Notes under the pieces: generated by a model
Seen by the model: only the letters and a program-made list of their open reading frames with translations
The model's database searches: none
What the model was told of the DNA's origin: nothing
DNA from: Corallium rubrum
Lineage: Eukaryota; Cnidaria; Anthozoa; Scleralcyonacea; Coralliidae
Direction of reading: 5' to 3'
DNA: 64,000 nt
NCBI GenBank assembly: GCA_964035015.1
Contig: OZ036010.1
Span: 4,707,427 to 4,771,426 of the forward strand
Translations under genes and position numbers: made by a program
Shown here: one piece after another, positions 1-55,800 of the stretch
Layout of the letters: each line of letters opens with the position of its first letter
Numbering within the stretch: position 1 is the stretch's first letter

Positions 1-832
1 GTGAGTTTTTCAAAGACTATCAAAATTGCACGACTCCGAAGGACGAGTGCTATTTGAGGTCTTTAAAAAACTCACGAGTGCGTGTTTTTACAAAATTGCA
101 CTCGAAACCATGCTATTACTTATTAATAATATACATGAAAATGTTAGACAAAATGTTCTTCCAGCTACGAAGTTACATACCACTCATTGCTCCACTTCTC
201 GAAGCTTTAATGGTTGAAAACTGCTTCATTTTGTTCACTAAATACGTCAAACGTTTTACTCATAGCATCTAACCTCTTCTGGTCTTCTTGCAGGGACGTT
301 TATGACAATATTAAAGCAAAATTCACTCTGTATTTCATCGAAATGTTCTTCCACATCTTTATGTTTTGGTCGCCATATTGGATTTTCTCTTGAAGGAAAA
401 ACCATCCTTCAAAATCCGCATAGGCACTTCATTGGCTTTCCAGTAGTTTCCGGTTGTTTATTAGCCAATCAGAATGCTTAATACTCATTGAAATTTGCAC
501 TGTATTTCATTTTTCTGCACTGTATTACACCTTTTCTGCGCTGTATTACATTGAAATTGCACTCCTCTCGACCAATCAGGATGCAGTAATTTTGCCATGT
601 ATATTATTAGATGTGCAATCACCACTGATCTCTATATACACTAACTGGATTTCTATCCCGCTCCAAAAATGAAGCCAACGGAGATGAGAAATTTGGAGTA
701 CCAAGATGGCATCCACGGAAACTTTGTATGTGTTCGTAGCACGAAAAGAAACGAAAAAAGCCACATTAAAAAATATTCTGCTATATAGGTATAAAAAAAC
801 CAGTGTAAAGGTTTTTGCATTTGTTGGTATTA
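1..832. other. Left edge: repeat scrap and unassigned AT-rich DNA
   Basis: Bases 1-120 share a motif with 5400-5460 (gagtgagtttttcaa, cgaaaccatgctatt), so they are interspersed repeat. The rest shows no convincing gene apart from the tentative exon at 207-286. Confidence 0.4.
207..286 (-). CDS. Possible terminal TDRD exon (tentative)
   Basis: After a plausible acceptor (gtccctgcaag), 25 residues beginning DQKRLDAMSK are open to a TAA stop, and the entry phase (2 nt) fits exon 8. The peptide is helical and charged and does not look like the expected rest of an extended-Tudor fold. The opposite strand also has an acceptor-like tract here (cttcttgcag at 285-293). It could be chance. Confidence 0.25.
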
Positions 833-2093
833 TTAAGGTCTTCGTTAAGGTTTTCAGGGTCATTTCTGTAAAGCGCTCTCAATCCATATCTTTGGGGTCA
901 AACGCAACGGGAGATATCACTATGACAATACGGTAATTTAACTCCATATTGCCATAGTGATACCAACTTAATTGGAAAAGTAGGACATTGTGGCCCAGAG
1001 TTAGACTGCAACGTCTGCCATTTGATTTTAGTTTTGTGGCCAAGTTGTTCAAGTTGTTCGCATTTGTGATAGTAAAAGACGATATTTCGGAAGAGCTAAA
1101 GTTGTAATTTACTATCTAATAGAAACCACGTCCAATAGCGCGCACAACTACGATAACAACGATGTCGAACGCAAATGTTGTGCCTTCCATTTGCCGCGGC
1201 GCGCAACCTAAATCTGCTCAAATACCCAATTCCCGGTCACAAGAAAACAATTCTCATCAACAAGAAAACAATTCTCATCAACAAGCAAAACATATAATTG
1301 TTCTTCCAAATGTACTGCCTTCAATGATGGAAACGGGAACTTCCAACGCACAAAAAACCCCGAAAACGTTGCTCTTTGTACCCGATCTGTCCTACTTTCT
1401 TCATTAATTTCCATGGTGATACCTCCCGTTGCGTTTGACGCCAAAGATATGGATTCGTCAGAATTTATGCCACAAAAATAAAATAGATATCATTAGAAAG
1501 CTATGAATTTGTAGAATACAATTGTGTCATTGGTTTCGCGATAAACACAAACCGTTAATAGTTGTGAATTTTTTAATTAAAACCAGAGTGCTTCACTCGG
1601 GGCGACTTAAGAACAAAGCGTTTTATTTTGTTCAAAATCTTTTTTTGTACTTGGATTCCGAGATAAATTTCCAGCGAAACGGTGTCAGCGTGTTTTGATG
1701 TCGAGTTTTGCAGATTTTATTGACGACCAAAGTTAAAAATGCTGTTTTTCGACCAACATTCCAACAAAATAAGTCATAAATTCGAAACCAGGCAATAAAT
1801 AAACAAACGCTGACACCGTTTTGCTCGACATTTATCTCGGAATCGAACTGCGAAAAATTTTTTGGAGCAAAATGAAACGCTTTGTTCTTAAGTCGCCCGA
1901 GTGAGGCGCTCTGGTTTTAATTAAAAAATTCACAACTATTAACGGTTTGTGTTTATCGTGAAACCAAAGACACCATTGTATTCTACAAATTCATAGCTTT
2001 CTAACGATATCTATTTTATTTTTGTGGCATAAATTCTGATGAATTGAGAGCGCTTTACAGAAATTACCCTGAAAACCTTAACGAAGACCTTAA
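833..2093. mobile_element. Long foldback element with a nested TIR insertion
   Basis: The right arm (about 1755-2093) is the reverse complement of 833-883 joined to 1453-1735. The centre of the hairpin is near 1745. The left arm is interrupted at 884-1452 by a second element. No transposase is coded. Confidence 0.75.
884..1452. mobile_element. Nested 569-bp TIR element in the foldback arm
   Basis: Its ends are about 40-bp imperfect inverted repeats (ccatatctttggggtcaaac... and its complement at 1411-1452). It is flanked by a 2-bp AT duplication. The uninterrupted right arm of the host foldback gives the empty site. Confidence 0.7.
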
Positions 2094-2644
2094 GCAGTGA
2101 AACGTGTTATTTCGTAGTTTTTTACTCTGCCCGGTATTCGATAAACTTACCTATATTGCAAAACTCGTAAAAAACCAACGAATTCAATCAATAACTTCAT
2201 TATAAAACTATTTATATACCTTTGGTATTAAAACATAAGTCTTTACAAAGCCTTGAAGTATATAGTTGACAATTTCGCACTGTATTTGCCTGTGCTTCCC
2301 TTCTGTTTTCCAGTCGGTAAATTGTCATCTGACAAAACGGCTTTTCCGACTCCCCCGGTAAACTCTTAAGCCCGCAAGGTACAATGGACTTGGAGTACCA
2401 ATATGGCCGCCAGTGGCTTCAAAATGTTTACCGCTGGCCATAAAGGATGAGCCATCCAGTTATATAGAGATCAGTGGTGATCACACTCAATGGTTAGAAC
2501 ATCTCACTGGCAATCAGAAGGTTGAGTAAAATGGTTCGAAGAACATTTACGCTGAATTCTCATATCCGAGCTAGCATATCTGTCTTTTCTCTCAACAACT
2601 TGCATTACGACATTAACATATATCATCATACTTGCACATACCAG
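2094..2644. other. Intergenic or intronic DNA with a SINE-like scrap
   Basis: No gene seen. Around 2485-2580, sequence like the tRNA-related repeat at 3540-3780 recurs (tctcactggcaatcagaaggtt) with the tail motif gagctagcatat, which is also found at 4308-4319. Confidence 0.4.
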
Positions 2645-3485
2645 CAAGGACGTAGCCAGCGGGGAGCCGCGGCTTCCCCCCTTTTGATATAAAACAACAG
2701 ACATGTAAGTACAAAACTGATGTAATATGATCTAAGGATTTAGGGTAAAGGAAAATTCGAGTGTAGAATATATACATTTTAAGACCAAACCGGGACAAGT
2801 TGCGAAAAATGCAACTACACAGGCCTTCCGGCAGGAATTGAACCCACGACCTTGCGATTCTAGTGCAATGCTCTGGCCAGTGAGCCACGGAGGCCGTTGC
2901 CGAGAGCTTGATCGCGAGTTCTGTATATATAATAAGGTGGTAATGCCAGGAGAGAATTGGGTATATTATAAATGATATCGGCAACGGCCTCCGTGGCTCA
3001 CTAGAGGCCTCTGGCTGCGCCAGAGCATTGCACTAGAATCGCAAGGTCGTGGGTTCAATTCCTGCCGGAAGGCCTGTGTAGTTGCATTTTTCGCAACTTG
3101 TCCCGGTTTGGTCTTAAAATGTATATATTCTACACTCGAATTTTCCTTCACACTAAATCCTTAGAACATGCTATGTAATCGAGTGAAATGCCCAATATCA
3201 TTTATGATGTAATATGAATTGTGTCAGGAAATGAAACTGTAAACAGTGTATTCAATCTACTGAGTGTATGCATTTTGAGTATCTATGTGACGTTTGCGTG
3301 TTTTGAGTATTTTACATGACGTTTTGTAACCTTTAGAGTCTGTAAAATCTTCCTCCAAAAGCCAGGAAATGGCATTTCAGCGACTCTCGATTTCAAAATT
3401 TCCCGGGAGAGCATGCCCCCAGACCCCCCTAAATATTTATTTTGATTTCGGCTCCCCCCCTTTCAAAATCCTGGCTACGTCCCTG
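2645..3485. mobile_element. hAT-like MITE, copy 1, carrying a SINE pair
   Basis: The ends are caaggacgtagccag and ctggctacgtccctg. Near-identical 8-bp flanks (cataccag, catagcag) suggest a hAT-type TSD. The same family occurs at 55040-55413 without the internal insertion. Confidence 0.75.
2731..3205. mobile_element. Head-to-head tRNA-derived SINE pair
   Basis: Two tRNA-like heads in opposite orientation: about 2790-2900 on the minus strand and 2985-3090 on the plus strand. Each has an A-box-like tggctcactgg or tggctcactag and a B-box ggtcgtgggttcaattcc. The pair sits between 12-bp duplications gatgtaatatga (2719-2730 and 3206-3217), the length expected for LINE-mediated insertion. Confidence 0.75.
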
Positions 3486-3516
3486 CATAGCAGTATATAA
3501 TGTCATACATCGAACT

Positions 3517-3716
3517 CAACCTACGTTCAAATCATCTGAGTCTCAGTAGCTCAATGATTAAAGCGTCTCACTGGTGATCAGAAGGTTGTGGGTTGTACAC
3601 ATATTCAACCTACGTTCAAATCATCTGAGTCCCAGTGGCTCAATGATTAAAGCGTCTCACTGGTGATCAGAAGGTTGTGGGTTGTACACATATTCAACCT
3701 ACGTTCAAATCATCTG
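3517..3716 (+). repeat. Tandem 89-bp tRNA-like repeat
   Basis: The unit starting caacctacgttcaaatcatc recurs at 3517, 3606 and 3695. Each contains a tRNA-like stretch (cagtagctcaatgattaaagcg...). The third unit runs into the full SINE that follows. Confidence 0.65.
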
Positions 3717-4245
3717 AGTCCCAGTAGCTCAATAATGGTTAGAGCGTTTCACCAACGATCAAAAGGTTGTCAGTTCGAGCACAGGACGCCCACCCCGGAA
3801 AGAGCTGTAAAAGAAAGTGAATCGGCCTTCGCTGGCCAGAGATCACAGACAAAATTATCCGATGAAAAAAGTTCAGAACTATTGGAAAAATATAAAGCAA
3901 AAAATAAGACTTGAAGTTTACCGAAAACTCGAAATAAGCCGTGCGGGTAGAGGACCAGCTTTGCAGGCTAGTAGGCAAGCTCGCGCCAAGCAGGCTCTCT
4001 ACGGGTGGAGGAGGCGTTCACACCTTTTTCGGTAAACTTCAAGTCTTATTTTTTGCTTTATATTTTGTCAATAGTTTTGAACTTTTTTCATCGGATAATT
4101 TTAGTCAATAGTTTTGAACTTTTTTCGTCAATAGTTTTGAATTTTTTTCATCGGATAATTTCATCTGATCAGATCTCTGGTCAGCAAAGGCGATTCACTT
4201 TTTTTACAGCTCTCTTTCCGGGGTGGGCGTCCTGCAGTTTGAGTC
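3717..4245. mobile_element. Inverted pair of tRNA-derived SINEs
   Basis: The plus copy is about 3717-3935. Its head has A-box-like tagctcaataatggttagagcg and B-box-like ttcgagcac. An inverted body copy lies at about 4028-4245; it shares tttaccgaaaa...cttgaag, aaattatccgatgaaaaaag and ccaccccggaaagagctg. The reverse copy has short tandem expansions of gtcaatagttttgaac. Confidence 0.65.
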
Positions 4246-4459
4246 CCCCTTTGAACTCACAAATTTTTCTGAGTAAGATGGCTAAAAAGAAACTCAATTC
4301 TCATATTCGAGCTAGCATATATTAGGGCCATTTAAACGGAGAAAATAAGTCGGTAAAAGATGTTAAACATGATATATTGTAATTTTAAGAGTTCTTTCAA
4401 ATAAGGCAAACTTAATTTTCGTTTCATTCACACGAAAATTGGATTTTCCGGATAAATAC

Positions 4460-28543
<24,084 letters not shown>

Positions 28544-28792
28544 GTTTGATAGCTGGTAAAGCAAAGTCTGTGTCTTTTTAACCAGTTGACGACGATAAAG
28601 CAAAGCGTTGAGGTGCTTTGCGTGAGGAATTGCTTGAAATGATTCAAGACGTTGCTTATAAATAATACCTTGTTATATTTTGTCCATGGTATAAAAGAGG
28701 ACTGAGCCCGCGAAAACAGGAAATAGGGGATTTGGTGGGATAAATTGGTAAAATCGGGATAAGAGAGGATTAAAAGAAAGGGATAACGTGCC

Positions 28793-28794
<2 letters not shown>

Positions 28795-28845
<51 letters not shown>
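28795..28845. repeat. (AT)n microsatellite
   Basis: About 22 uninterrupted at units, abutting Penelope copy A; such tracts are frequent at Penelope junctions. Confidence 0.95.
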
Positions 28846-28849
<4 letters not shown>

Positions 28850-28851
<2 letters not shown>

Positions 28852-29770
28852 ACCAGGGTTAAGTCACGTTGGCCTGAAAAACAGAGAAAAATCTTCTCGA
28901 CGTTTCGAGCGAAGGCCCTTCGTCAGGAGAAATTAGTAAACAACTCACATGTGGTCACACGTATTTATAGCAGAGCTACAATGGGAATCACGTGAACACA
29001 TGTAAGCCAATAAAAACAAAGTAAACAAATAAATTAATATGTAATTTTAGCCTGTGTGCAGGTGCTGACCGCAAATAGGCAAAGAAACAGGTTATAAATT
29101 ACTATTTAAATCATCAGAAAAAGGTTAAGGAAAAGGTGTGGAATATGGTGGTGGAGTGAGCTAAATGAAAGAGAATCGCTCATTGAGGCCGTGAGGGTGA
29201 ATGGTACCAAGTTTGTAAATGAGACGCATTTCTTGTTTACGACGAGTATCATTACAACCTGTAATGGGCTGAATGGCGCAGATTTTCATGTTAGAAAAGG
29301 AGTGGTTAGCACTGTTGAAGTGCCTGGCAACAGGTTTGTTTTGCACATTGTTTTTGACATCACGAAGGTGTTCAACAAACCTGTCACCTAAACGTCTTCC
29401 AGTTTCTCCGATGTAAAGCATGGGACATTTACTGCAAGAGATACAGTAAATGAGGTTGGAGGAAGTGCAAGTGAAACTGTGGGTTATGTTGAACCTACAT
29501 TTTGGAGCCGAAATTGAAATTGAGGAGTCTAAGTATTTACAGGTGTTGCACCTACCACGACAGCAAGAGCTGGTGCCAACATGTGATACCAAGGCTTGCT
29601 GCAGTGAGCTGTGAACAACGTTTTCCCGGATGTTTTTGCTATGCCGAAAAGATACTAGGGGTTTCTCATAGAAAATGGAAGATGTTTCTGGGTCATTTTT
29701 AATGAGGTCGAAATTGCGGCTAAGATGTCCCTTAATTTGAAATTGAAATATATATATTATATATATATGA
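28850..29770 (-). mobile_element. Penelope-like retroelement, copy A (3' part with GIY-YIG endonuclease)
   Basis: On the minus strand an open frame (29745-29161) encodes the C-terminus of a Penelope-like ORF: a Cys-rich linker (CCRGRCNTCK), then a GIY-YIG nuclease with LIYCISCSKC, MLYIGETGRRLGDR and the following H, R and N positions. The reverse transcriptase is missing (5' truncation at an AT tract). The 3' tail (29160-28850) is shared with copy B and carries a hammerhead motif. Located in the spacer upstream of TDRD exon 1. Confidence 0.88.
28894..28931 (-). ncRNA. Hammerhead ribozyme motif (type I) in Penelope tail, copy A
   Basis: Minus-strand order: stem I strand ttctc, core ctgacga, a bulged a, stem II gggc/gctc with loop cttc, gaaac, gtc at the cleavage site, and the second stem I strand gagaa. 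All conserved core bases are present. Stem III is only ac/gt with no loop, so cleavage would probably need a dimer. Hammerheads are established parts of Penelope terminal repeats. Confidence 0.65.
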
Positions 29771-29849
29771 GAAGTGTTGAAGTGTTGAAGTGTTGAAACA
29801 CAAGTATTAAAATACATTTAAAAAAAATTGTTGGTTGGCAAACGTTGGA

Positions 29850-30000
29850 GACGAAATAAAAAATAGATTAACCACTCATTTTTTAAAAAAAAACAAAAAT
29901 TTATTGCACTAACGTTTTCGCCTGTTGTTCTTCAGGTGTAAAGTGTATACTCTCGTTGTTTTTTTGTTGTTTTTTTTAAATGAGTGGTTAATATATTATT
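29850..30000. repeat. Inverted repeat with hammerhead-like relic
   Basis: gattaaccactcatttttta and complement flank a core with ctgaagaacaacaggcgaaaacgtt on the minus strand, a degenerate relative of the Penelope hammerhead. Confidence 0.4.
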
Positions 30001-30202
30001 TTAATTTAATTTTAATTTAACAGCTTTATTTTGACAATAAATAAATTAATATTTACCTACATTTGTACAAACAGACTAAGATAACAGGACAAAAAAAACG
30101 TAAAAGAAGAGCAAAAAAAAAAATTCTAACATGTCAAAAATGGGACTGAGTCCAATGCAAGGTGCTCACCAATAAATATATACGATAAAGGTTTTTTTAA
30201 AG

Positions 30203-30203
30203 A

Positions 30204-30242
<39 letters not shown>

Positions 30243-30259
30243 AGATAAATAAATAAATA
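30203..30259. repeat. (AAAT)n microsatellite
   Basis: About 13 taaa units just upstream of RPS8. Confidence 0.9.
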
Positions 30260-30586
30260 ATAAACGAAAAGAGAATTGTGACAAAGGAGGTAAGAAAACA
30301 TCTCATTAAGCAATATGTAGCACGAAAAAACCCAAAGAAATTAAATAAAAAATCGAAATACAACAAAATAAAAAGGAGAAAAAATAAAAAGGACTTATAA
30401 AAAGAAAAAAAGGAAAAAATTAAAAACGGGTAATTGAACCAATAAACAAAATAGACAAATAAATTTTGCCTCCGCTGAACCACCAAAAGGATCGCAGGCT
30501 CTTGGGACGAGATTGCCGCTGAACAAAAAGCTTGCGGTAATGTTTCGTACTCAGGCCCTAATGCTGACTGCTCGGCAAAGAACGAT

Positions 30587-30607
30587 CTTTTCGAAACAGT
30601 GATCAAC
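30587..30607 (+). promoter_or_regulatory. Possible RPS8 TOP start and 5' UTR
   Basis: cttttcg 21 nt before the ATG fits a 5' terminal oligopyrimidine tract, the start typical of ribosomal-protein mRNAs. A short 5' UTR is also typical. Inferred from sequence only. Confidence 0.35.
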
Positions 30608-50088
<19,481 letters not shown>

Positions 50089-50114
50089 ACTGTAAAGAAT
50101 GTGTTCAACCACTG

Positions 50115-50120
50115 AATAAA
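50115..50120 (+). terminator. RPS8 polyadenylation signal
   Basis: AATAAA 27 nt after the RPS8 stop codon. Confidence 0.7.
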
Positions 50121-50239
50121 TATTTGAAAGCAATTTTGTTGTGAAAACATTGTGTTTGTGCATTGCTTATTGGAAGTGATTTGAAAGAATCTTTGCTTTC
50201 TAATGAGACTAGAAAGCATATAAAAGAATACAGTATATA

Positions 50240-50755
50240 TTTAACAATTATTCACCGAAGTGGAGGTCAATAGTGGTGGATATTCACCGAGCCGCTTCGG
50301 CGAGGTGAATATCCACACTATTCACCGACACTGAGGTGAATAATTGTTTTAGCATATACCTCATAAATGAAATAACAAGTTTAACATTCTTATATTTTTC
50401 GGTATTTTTATACAAGACACGGCAGCTAGCAACTTGGGCACTTGGCGACGGCGTACTCGATATTTGTCGACAAAACAACTTTTACAACTTTTGAATATAT
50501 TAATGGCTAGAAAATTGTAAAGAAACGTACCTGTGGACACTCTTCTACTTAATTTTGTTGACTTTTCTCGTTATTCTACTACATCAGCCTTGTTTATCAA
50601 CAAAATCTCCTGCTTCGGTAAACAAAGCAAAACTGTCCACCATTTTGTTTTGCCCGCAGGTGAATAGTGCAGGATATCCCGAGCTAGAGGAACCAATCAG
50701 ATTACGTGAAAAGCACTATTCACCTGCGAGGTATATGCCAACTGTATTATAGTCA
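50240..50755. mobile_element. TIR element with terminal hairpin
   Basis: caattattcaccgaagtgg ... gaggtgaataattg hairpin at the left (50248-50347), then tagcatatacctc pairing with gaggtatatgcca at the right end. Same structure as 53722-54026. Confidence 0.65.
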
Positions 50756-51465
50756 ACCGGATGTTCTCTTGCATATGACTTTGCAATATTGATACACAAC
50801 ATGATTGCAAAAACATGATTGCAAACGCTTTATCACGATTCCTCAACGGGTTACCCTAAAAAATCGATAAAGGTAGAGCCATTACCTTCAAGTATAACAT
50901 CACACTTATGTGTTTAAAACCAATGAATGGATAGTAAAAAGTCCTTTTACAATCCATGTTTTAAGCAACCCGTCGAGGAATCGTGATAAAGCGTTTACAA
51001 GTTGCTGATTGAATCCGCCAATCCAAATTGAAATGGCTGGCCAGGCTCATGTAAACAGCCCGTAAGACATTACGCTATGTTAAAGAGAGGATATTACACG
51101 GTGGCGCGAAGATACGAATTTTATCTTCGAGTGGTGAAAACAATATTTTATGAATGAGCGCAGAAGATAAAATTCATATCTTCAACTCACCGGGTAATTT
51201 TCTTTTTACAGTGGAGCCTCGCTATAGCGCGCATCATTATAATGCGCGACTCGATATAACGCGTTTACAAGTTGCTGATTGAATCCGCCAATACAAATTG
51301 CAATGTTGCGTATCGAAATTACAAAGTCGTACGCAAGAGAACATATTGCAGGGCCCTTCAATGACCAAATAAAGCCAGATCTGGCAATTCAGTTCCCCCA
51401 CCTGACCAATTTCAATGAAGTTTGTCGTATAACTTCTCGTCATAGTGCGGTATATAACATGTAAT
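50756..51465. repeat. Cluster of small MITE pieces
   Basis: 50818-51000 is an inverted pair (aaacgctttatcacgattcc / ggaatcgtgataaagcgttt). 51093-51198 is a short relative of the 25713 element. 51211-51460 has pogo-like ends (cagtggagcctcgctatagc). The 40-bp stretch starting gcgtttacaagttgctgatt occurs twice (50991 and 51261). No gene. Confidence 0.5.
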
Positions 51466-51928
51466 CTCGTAGGATTTGCATGTTAAAGTTGATTTTCTTT
51501 TTTTGAGTTGAGTTGATGTCAAACTATCGGAAAATGATGAGGTTCAAATTTTCGACCCTTCGATTTTACAGAGGGAATTGGAGACATGGTAATAAAAGTG
51601 CCTCAAAAACTCAAAAAAGAAAAAGATCTACTTGAGCACTCAAATCATACAGGAGCTGTTTTCATGACACTTCATACCAACGCTATCAAATGAATAAAGG
51701 TGATTAATTCCTTCATTTAATTAAGTGTTTTTGTTGCTTGATCAATGTTTTGTGATCACTGTTTTACAATTGCTTCTTTGGTCTTAATATGGGCTTAGGA
51801 CAATATCTGTTCCGCACCACAAGGGCTCATGAAACAAAGAAAGTGATTGCAAAAAGTTGCTTGCTTGACAAAAAAAATTGCATTAGGAAAAAGTTGAAAC
51901 AATCCATCAATGCATGTTTACTTCAAAA

Positions 51929-52818
51929 GAGGTGGCTCCATACAGTTTCTTGAAAAATGGAAAATACAAGTTTGAGAGTCCAAAACACGTGCATAAACAA
52001 TTTGGAAAAAGAATAAAATTAAATGTTATGCAAATTAAACAAACAGACTGACAATAAAAAATTATTACCAAATAAATAGCAACAGTTGTTGCTATGGTAT
52101 TGCTATGGCAACAATGACGTTTCAAAATGGCTGCCAATTACCCTTCAAACTAATTTAATTGGAAAAAAGCTTTGGTGTTCCCCATTTTTTTTCATTAAAA
52201 CTTTTCTTGAAGTATGAGTAATCAATAGGCCGATTTTAAAAAAATTCTGTAGATCCAAATTTTTTAAAAATTAACAAGCATGATTTTTCCAGAAAAAAAT
52301 TATTCGTTATACAGAATTTTTTTTAAATCGGCCAATTGATTACTCATACTTCAAGGAAAGTTTTAACGGAAAAAAAAATTGAGGATCACCAAAGTTTTTT
52401 TTCGAATTAAATTAGTTTGAAGGATAATTGGCAGCCATTTTGAAACGTCATTGCTGCCAATTTTTGATTACAGTCGCTCACTCGCTTGCACCTAAGTGGA
52501 AATACCGCCCGTCAAAACATTCTATTTCAACGTCAAACATAAAAGTTTTCCTTGAAAACATATTATGTTTCCTTCGATACGTACATGTTTGTGCCTTCGG
52601 GCAATCACGTCTTGCCAATCCCACGGTGTTAATTTCAAAACGGTTAACTTTCGAACATGTTTTGGCGGGTGATGTTTCCACTTTGGTGCAAACGACAGTA
52701 TCAGAATGTTTAACTATGCATAACATTTAGTTTCATTCTTTTTCCGAATTATTTATGCACGTGTTTTGGACTCTCAAACTATTTTCCATTTTTCAAGAAA
52801 CTGTATTGAGCCACCTTA
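51929..52818. mobile_element. Long foldback, aaggtggctccatacag family, copy 2
   Basis: Same arms as 47896-48570 but with about 250 bp of extra sequence near 52460-52710 in the right arm, likely a further insertion. Ends 25 bp before the MGST1 stop codon. Confidence 0.7.
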
Positions 52819-52842
52819 AAAGCTTTTACTCTAGTAATCTAA

Positions 52843-55800
52843 TCACAATGCAGCAAGACACAGAGAAAGGACATGACTTATCACAGAAACTACCATTACA
52901 ATGTTCATTATCAGACCAACAAGAAAAATAAGGAACCGAGTTGGTTGTGGTATTGCATTCAAAAAGATTACAGTGTGAGCAAGACGGGACACTGTGAAAA
53001 CACTAAAGTACAGTTTGGCCACGCTTGCTGAAGGGTTTGTCAGAGTATAAAGCAAACCAATCAAGACAAATGGAAGAATGTTTTCCAAGTCATTTTGATG
53101 ACACCTGAAAGAAAAACCAAGGTTCGTTTATTAACTGGGCTAGCCCGGCTCATGTAAACAGCCCCTAAGACGTTACGCTACATTATAAGATGTTAATACC
53201 TAATACACTACATTGTAAGACGTTACGTTACATTCTAAGACGTTACGCTACATTATAAGATGTTAATACCTAATACGCTACATTGTAAGACGTTACGCTA
53301 CATTATAAGAAGTTAATACCTAATACGCTACATTATAAGACGTTACGTTACAATTCTAAGACGTTACGCTACATTATAAGAAGTTACGCTACATTATAAG
53401 ATGTTAATACCTAATACGCTACATTGTAAGACGTTACGCTACATTATAAGAAGTTAATACCTAATACGCTACATTGTAAGACGTTACGTTACAATTCTAA
53501 GACGTTATACGCTACATTATAAGATATTAATACCTAATACGCTACATTGTAAGACGTTACGTTACAATTCTAAGACGTTACGCTACATTATAAGACGTTA
53601 CGTTACATTATAAGATGTTAATACCTAATACGCTACATTGTAAGACGTTACGCTACATTATAAGATGTTAATACCTAATACGCTACATTATAAGCCGTTA
53701 CGCTACATTATAAGATGTTAATTAACAATTATTCGCCGAAGGCGAGGTGAATATCGGTGTATAATAACCGAGACGAAGTCGAGGTTATTATTCACCGATA
53801 TTCACTGAGCCTGAGGCGAATAATTGTTTTAGTATAAATACATATTTTCGTACTTTTAGGAAGAGCATTTCCTTTAAAATTGCTAATTTCCTTGTCTGTC
53901 GCATTGTCAACTTTGGCTGGCGACCATTTTGAATAAACGCTGTAGGTGATTATCGAGAATTAATCCGAAGTAGCTCGACCAATCAGCGCACGTGATTTTC
54001 TATAATCACCTGTGTATTTATACTAATACCTAATACGCTACATTGTAAGACGTTACGTTACAATTCTAAGACGTTACGCTACATTATAAGACGTTACGTT
54101 ACATTATAAGATGTTAATACCTAATACGCTACATTGTAAGACGTTACGCTACATTATAAGATGTTAATACCTAATACGCTACATTATAAGCCGTTACGCT
54201 ACATTATAAGATGTTAATACCTAATACGCTACATTGTAAGACGTTACGCTACATTATAAGAAGTTAATACCTAATACGCTACATTATAAGACGTTACGTT
54301 ACAATTCTAAGACGTTACGCTACATTATAAGAAGTTACGCTACATTATAAGATGTTAATACCTAATACGCTACATTGTAAGACGTTACGCTACATTATAA
54401 GAAGTTAATACCTAATACGCTACATTGTAAGACGTTACGTTACAATTCTAAGACGTTACGCTACATTATAAGACGTTACGTTACATTATAAGATGTTAAT
54501 ACCTAATACGCTACATTGTAAGACGTTACGCTACATTATAAGATGTTAATACCTAATACGCTACATTATAAGTCGTTACGCTACATTATAAGATGTTAAT
54601 ACCTAATACGCTACATTATAAGACGTTACGCTACATTATAAGATGTTAATACCTAATACGCTACATTGTAAGACGTTACGTTACAATTCTAAGACGTTAC
54701 GCTACATTATAAGACGTTACGTTACATTATAAGATGTTAATACCTAATACGCTACATTGTAAGACGTTACGCTACATTATAAGATGTTAATACCTAATAC
54801 GCTACATTATAAGACGTTACGCTACATTATAAGATGTTAATACCTAATACACTACATTATAAGACGTTACGCTACATTATCAGATGTTAATACCTAATAC
54901 GCTACATTGTAAGACGTTACGTTACAATTCTAAGACGTTACGCTACATTATAAGACGTTACGTTACATTATAAGGCGTTATGTTACATTGTAAGACGTTA
55001 CGTTACATTATAAGACGTTATGCCAGATTTTGTGGCTGTCAGGGACGTAGCCAGGGGGGGGGGGCGGAGGAGCCACGGCTCCCCCCCCCCTTTTGATATA
55101 AAACAACAGACTGACATGTAACTACAAAACTGACGCAATATGAATTGTGTCAGGAAATAAACTGTAAACAGTGTATTCAATCTACTGAGTGTATGTATTT
55201 TGAGTATCTATGTGATGTTTGCGTGTTTTGAGTATTTTATATGACGTTTTTTAACATTTAAAGTCTGAAAAATCTTCCTCCAAAAGTCAGGAAATGGCAC
55301 TGATTTCAGTGACTCTCGATTTCAAAATTTCCCGGGGGAGCATGCCCCCAGACCCCCTAAAAATTTATTTGGATTTCAGCTCCCCCCCTTTCAAAATCCT
55401 GGCTACGTCCCTGGCTGTGCGCTATCGAAAATTTTATTGTATTCCGTTGGATATACTGAAGTTAAGACTTCTAGTATCCAAAACGAAAATCTACTATCCC
55501 GTGGATATCAGGATACCGCAAATTTCAAGCCATGCAAGGGAAAAATCAAAAACAAAGACCACTAACCTTCTAACTCTCTCTACACTGGGATGAGGCGGCT
55601 TAACCTCGGCTTTTGCTCCAGCATGCATGTTGTCTTCAGGAAAGGAGAAACTCTGTTGAAACAGAAGCAGCATATTCCAGTATAAATTGCCAAATGGTTG
55701 GTTAGCATTATATAGTACAGTACAACAAACTGCCCATATTAGGTGCAGGCTACATAACCACAAGCCAATAGGCAATGACAATTTTTCAAATTGTACCAGC

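Noticed and set aside
285..420. Plus-strand exon after cttcttgcag
   Set aside because: Open for about 35 codons only, no domain, no partner exon; kept only as a caveat to the tentative TDRD exon.
2985..3090. Apparent tRNA gene
   Set aside because: It has A/B boxes but a broken acceptor stem and an identical inverted partner with a LINE-type TSD, so it is a SINE head.
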